NCBI GenBank assembly: GCA_023230825.1 | Contig: JALNWO010000088.1 | Coordinates: 1 to 6,878, forward strand | Source: Acholeplasmataceae bacterium | Lineage (GTDB): Bacteria > Bacillota_I > Bacilli_A > Acholeplasmatales > Acholeplasmataceae | DNA: 6,878 nt | Direction of reading: 5' to 3' | In this document: piece after piece, positions 6,000 to 6,878 of the stretch | Layout: each line of letters opens with the position of its first letter | How positions within the stretch are numbered: position 1 is the first letter of the stretch | Program-made: the position numbers and the translations under genes | The notes under the pieces: generated by a model | What the model saw: only the letters and a program-made list of their open reading frames with translations | The model's database searches: none | What the model was told of the DNA's origin: nothing

Positions 6000-6878
6000 A
6001 TGGCAAAACAAAAATTTGAAAGAACTAAACCACACGTTAACGTGGGAACAATTGGCCACGTTGACCATGGTAAAACCACTCTAACTGCAGCAATTACTGC
6101 TGTCTTATCCGGAAAAGGATTAGCTGAAAAGAAAGATTACGCATCCATTGACGGTGCTCCAGAAGAAAAAGAACGTGGTATTACGATTAATACAGCACAC
6201 GTTGAATACGAAACAGAAGCACGTCACTATGCACACGTTGACTGCCCAGGTCACGCGGACTATGTTAAAAACATGATTACCGGTGCAGCACAAATGGACG
6301 GCGCAATTTTAGTTGTCTCAGGCGCAGACGGCCCAATGCCACAAACACGTGAACATATTTTATTATCACGTCAAGTTGGTGTACCTAAGCTTGTTGTTTT
6401 CTTAAACAAAGCTGATATGGTTGATGATGAAGAATTACTTGACTTAGTTGAAATGGAAGTTCGGGAAATGCTTTCTGAATATGACTTCCCAGGCGATGAC
6501 ATTCCCTTTGTTCGCGGTTCCGCTCTTGGCGCATTAAATGGCGATCCAAAATGGGTTGGTGCAATCGAAGAGTTAATGGATAATGTTGACAATTACATTG
6601 ACACGCCACCACGCGAAATTGATAAACCATTCTTAATGCCTGTTGAAGACGTGTTCACGATTACTGGTCGTGGTACGGTTGCTACAGGACGTGTTGAACG
6701 TGGACAAGTTAAAGTTGGTGACCAAGTTGAAATCGTTGGTTTAACTGAGACTCGTCAAACCGTTGTTACTGGTGTTGAAATGTTTAGAAAATTACTTGAC
6801 TATGCAGAAGCTGGAGACAACATTGGTGCTTTATTAAGAGGCGTTAGCCGTGACCAAGTTGAACGTGGACAAGTTTTA
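6000..6878 (+). CDS. tuf: Elongation factor Tu, 3' end outside window
   Basis: This is the first 293 residues of EF-Tu (complete proteins have about 394-397). EF-Tu is the GTPase that delivers aminoacyl-tRNA to the ribosomal A site. The G domain is complete: GHVDHGKT at 19-26, RGITI at 59-63, DCPGH at 81-85 with catalytic His85, NKAD at 136-139, and SAL at 174-176. Domain II follows from about residue 210, with the typical [13 protein letters not shown] run. Two positions differ slightly from common EF-Tu: Gly108 where Ala is usual, and Ala138 where NKCD is most frequent. The frame is open to the last base of the window, so the gene is cut by the boundary rather than broken. TAGGAGGA (5983-5990) is the ribosome binding site, its AGGAGG core ending 10 nt before the ATG. 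Codon choice looks narrower than in the upstream lipid genes, as expected for a very highly expressed gene. Confidence 0.99.
   Translation, partial: MAKQKFERTKPHVNVGTIGHVDHGKTTLTAAITAVLSGKGLAEKKDYASIDGAPEEKERGITINTAHVEYETEARHYAHVDCPGHADYVKNMITGAAQMDGAILVVSGADGPMPQTREHILLSRQVGVPKLVVFLNKADMVDDEELLDLVEMEVREMLSEYDFPGDDIPFVRGSALGALNGDPKWVGAIEELMDNVDNYIDTPPREIDKPFLMPVEDVFTITGRGTVATGRVERGQVKVGDQVEIVGLTETRQTVVTGVEMFRKLLDYAEAGDNIGALLRGVSRDQVERGQVL

Noticed and set aside
6371..6630. Minus-strand open frames opposite tuf, and similar ones opposite the SDR and fusA genes
   Set aside because: They lie antisense within strongly conserved genes, resemble no known protein and lack ribosome binding sites; they are shadows of the coding strand.

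Overview
The window reads as a piece of chromosome from a low-GC Gram-positive relative, best matching Bacilli or the cell-wall-less Mollicutes side of the tree (Acholeplasma or Izemoplasma-like). This rests on Firmicute-type S12, S7, EF-G and EF-Tu sequences, strong AGGAGG-type ribosome binding sites and consensus sigma-A promoters. Every Trp codon checked (in the SDR, FNT and fusA genes) is TGG, and the six complete genes stop with TAA or TAG, never TGA. That fits the standard bacterial code rather than the Mycoplasma code. The genus cannot be fixed from this window.

Region 1 (1-2717) is a self-contained transcription unit. A perfect 16-bp palindrome (7-22) lies just upstream of a promoter with a perfect TATAAT (54-59). 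Three tightly packed genes follow: a PLP-dependent alpha-oxoamine synthase that looks like bacterial serine palmitoyltransferase (92-1276), an NAD(P)H short-chain reductase overlapping it by 8 bp (1269-2075), and a short formate/nitrite-transporter-family membrane protein (2086-2706). A Rho-independent terminator whose loop and stem contain the last stop codon closes the unit (2694-2717). The first two genes would catalyse the first two steps of sphingoid base synthesis: serine plus acyl-CoA to 3-ketosphinganine, then reduction to sphinganine. This is the most interesting feature of the window, because sphingolipid synthesis is rare outside Bacteroidetes and some Proteobacteria.

Region 2 (2718-2885) holds a textbook promoter (TTGACA, 17 bp, TATAAT) and a leader of about 113 nt with three predicted hairpins.

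Region 3 (2886-6878) is the classical str operon: rpsL, rpsG, fusA and tuf, the last cut by the window end. A second candidate promoter lies between fusA and tuf. S12 carries Arg at position 56, where most bacteria have the Lys whose change to Arg gives streptomycin resistance. The rpoB/rpoC genes that often precede rpsL in Firmicutes are replaced here by the lipid-gene unit.

All seven genes are on the + strand. Nothing resembling a CRISPR array, tRNA, rRNA, insertion sequence or phage gene was seen.
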